Origin: Diplocloster modestus
Lineage (GTDB): Bacteria; Bacillota; Clostridia; Lachnospirales; Lachnospiraceae
NCBI RefSeq assembly: GCF_019042245.1
Contig: NZ_JAHQCX010000004.1
Span: 1 to 64,000 of the forward strand
Length of the DNA: 64,000 nt
Reading direction: 5' to 3'
In this document: positions 63,359 to 64,000 of the stretch, one piece after another
How the letters are laid out: each line of letters starts with the position of its first letter
Numbering within the stretch: the stretch's first letter is position 1
The notes under the pieces: model-generated
Told to the model about the DNA's origin: nothing
Databases searched by the model: none
Seen by the model: the letters and a program-made list of their open reading frames with translations, nothing else
Translations under genes and position numbers: made by a program

Positions 63359-63998
63359 CTCTTGACATCCTCCTTTCCAGTAAGCTCAACAATTTCGTCA
63401 ATATCATTACAATTACCAGGTAGCAAAGCGCTGCCACGACTAACGGCGGGACTATGTCCCAGGTACGGCTGCCGATGTACTGGGCCATTTTGGTCAGATC
63501 CGAAACCGCGATCACACTGGCCACGGAACTTTCCTTGACCAACACAATGAATTCATTTCCCAGGGCCGGAAGCGCATTGCGAAATGCCTGCGGCAGGATG
63601 ATATAGCGCATAGTCTGAAGATCATTAAAGCCAAGAGAGCGGCCGGCCTCCGTCTGTCCTTTATCGATGGATTCGATCCCGCCGCGGATAATCTCCGCCA
63701 CATAGGCTCCTGAATTAATTCCGAAACAGATTCCGGCACACAGAAGCGGATTCGAATCTCTGGATGTAAATATCATATTGTAAATAATCAGCAGCTGGAC
63801 CATAACAGGTGTACCGCGGATCACCGTCACGTAAATACCGCAGATTTTGCCAAGCCAGTGAAGCCCCTTGATCTTAGAGGAAATCACCCGCACCACAGCT
63901 ACCAGCACACCGATTATGATACCGATGGCGATGGCCATCAGGGATATCAGCAGAGTATTCTTAATTCCCTCCGCATAGGCCAGGTAGCCCTGATTCAT
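63345..63998 (-). CDS. Amino acid ABC transporter permease, possibly partial at 5' end
   Basis: His/Glu/Gln/Arg/opine-family permease, 217 residues visible. The first helix starts at [36 protein letters not shown] and the EAA loop [20 protein letters not shown] with [20 protein letters not shown] are diagnostic. The ATG at 63998 is within two bases of the window end, so its ribosome binding site, and any longer start, cannot be judged. Pairs with the downstream ATPase. Confidence 0.92.
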   Translation of the reverse strand: MNQGYLAYAEGIKNTLLISLMAIAIGIIIGVLVAVVRVISSKIKGLHWLGKICGIYVTVIRGTPVMVQLLIIYNMIFTSRDSNPLLCAGICFGINSGAYVAEIIRGGIESIDKGQTEAGRSLGFNDLQTMRYIILPQAFRNALPALGNEFIVLVKESSVASVIAVSDLTKMAQYIGSRTWDIVPPLVVAALCYLVIVMILTKLLSLLERRMSRGDRN

Positions 63999-64000
63999 GA

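Overview
The window looks like a chromosomal segment of an anaerobic, spore-forming Firmicute, most likely a gut Lachnospiraceae (Clostridium cluster XIVa). The evidence is a SpoVB-type flippase, a GerA-family germination protein, rubredoxin, a ferredoxin-type [FeFe] hydrogenase, FabK-type fatty acid synthesis, an iscR-iscS-iscU-mnmA operon and a carbohydrate ABC transporter lacking its own ATPase. Most genes lie on the minus strand. Genus cannot be fixed from the sequence alone. No tRNA, rRNA or CRISPR array was seen.

Layout. 0.2-9.4 kb: housekeeping and peripheral genes (nitroreductase-like, rubredoxin, DegV, glycosyltransferase 2, amidohydrolase, MutY, SfsA, PMT-family mannosyltransferase). 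9.4-11.2 kb: a very long perfect inverted repeat and two decayed insertion sequences (IS110-like, IS1182-like). 11.2-14.7 kb: Fe-S/tRNA thiolation operon with a promoter and IscR-type operator candidate. 14.7-18 kb: SpoVB and an [FeFe] hydrogenase with an unusual TSCCCPVW motif. 18-31.1 kb: a mannose-glycan utilisation locus (GH2 enzyme, GntR/LacI-type regulator, GH38 alpha-mannosidase, two permeases, lipoprotein, divergent GH2 beta-mannosidase). 31.3-33.3 kb: mobile-element debris (replication protein fragment, YhcG nuclease fragment, broken large serine recombinase) next to a truncated alpha/beta hydrolase. 33.3-40.9 kb: a lipid-flavoured accessory block (two DegV proteins, frameshifted alarmone synthetase, shortened flippase, frameshifted DUF308 protein, radical SAM/SPASM enzyme, oleate hydratase, TetR regulator), followed by a SLOG protein and more decayed material to 42.6 kb. 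42.6-44.6 kb: a divergent sirtuin and a FabK-like flavoprotein. 44.7-53.3 kb: the complete FAS II/acetyl-CoA carboxylase operon except fabH, with two FabT-like operators, an AccD-AccA fusion and a striking six-copy palindrome array before fabZ. 53.4-64 kb: a second giant inverted repeat, a GerA protein, a type IIA topoisomerase pair, an HTH regulator with a divergent small gene, a DEAD-box helicase and a polar amino acid ABC transporter running off the window.

How it works together. The glycan locus encodes import through a lipoprotein and two permeases followed by intracellular trimming by exo-mannosidases, under a locally encoded repressor. The FAS operon is transcribed from a strong promoter overlapped by a fatty-acid-repressor-like operator. 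The 33-41 kb block combines a fatty acid hydratase with fatty acid-binding DegV proteins and an alarmone synthetase, which suggests a membrane or fatty acid stress function now partly decaying. The most unusual non-coding structure is the set of long perfect inverted repeats (arms of 40, 60 and 104 bp), the 21-bp periodic palindrome array in the FAS operon, and a pair of covarying hairpins with a conserved core at two distant sites.
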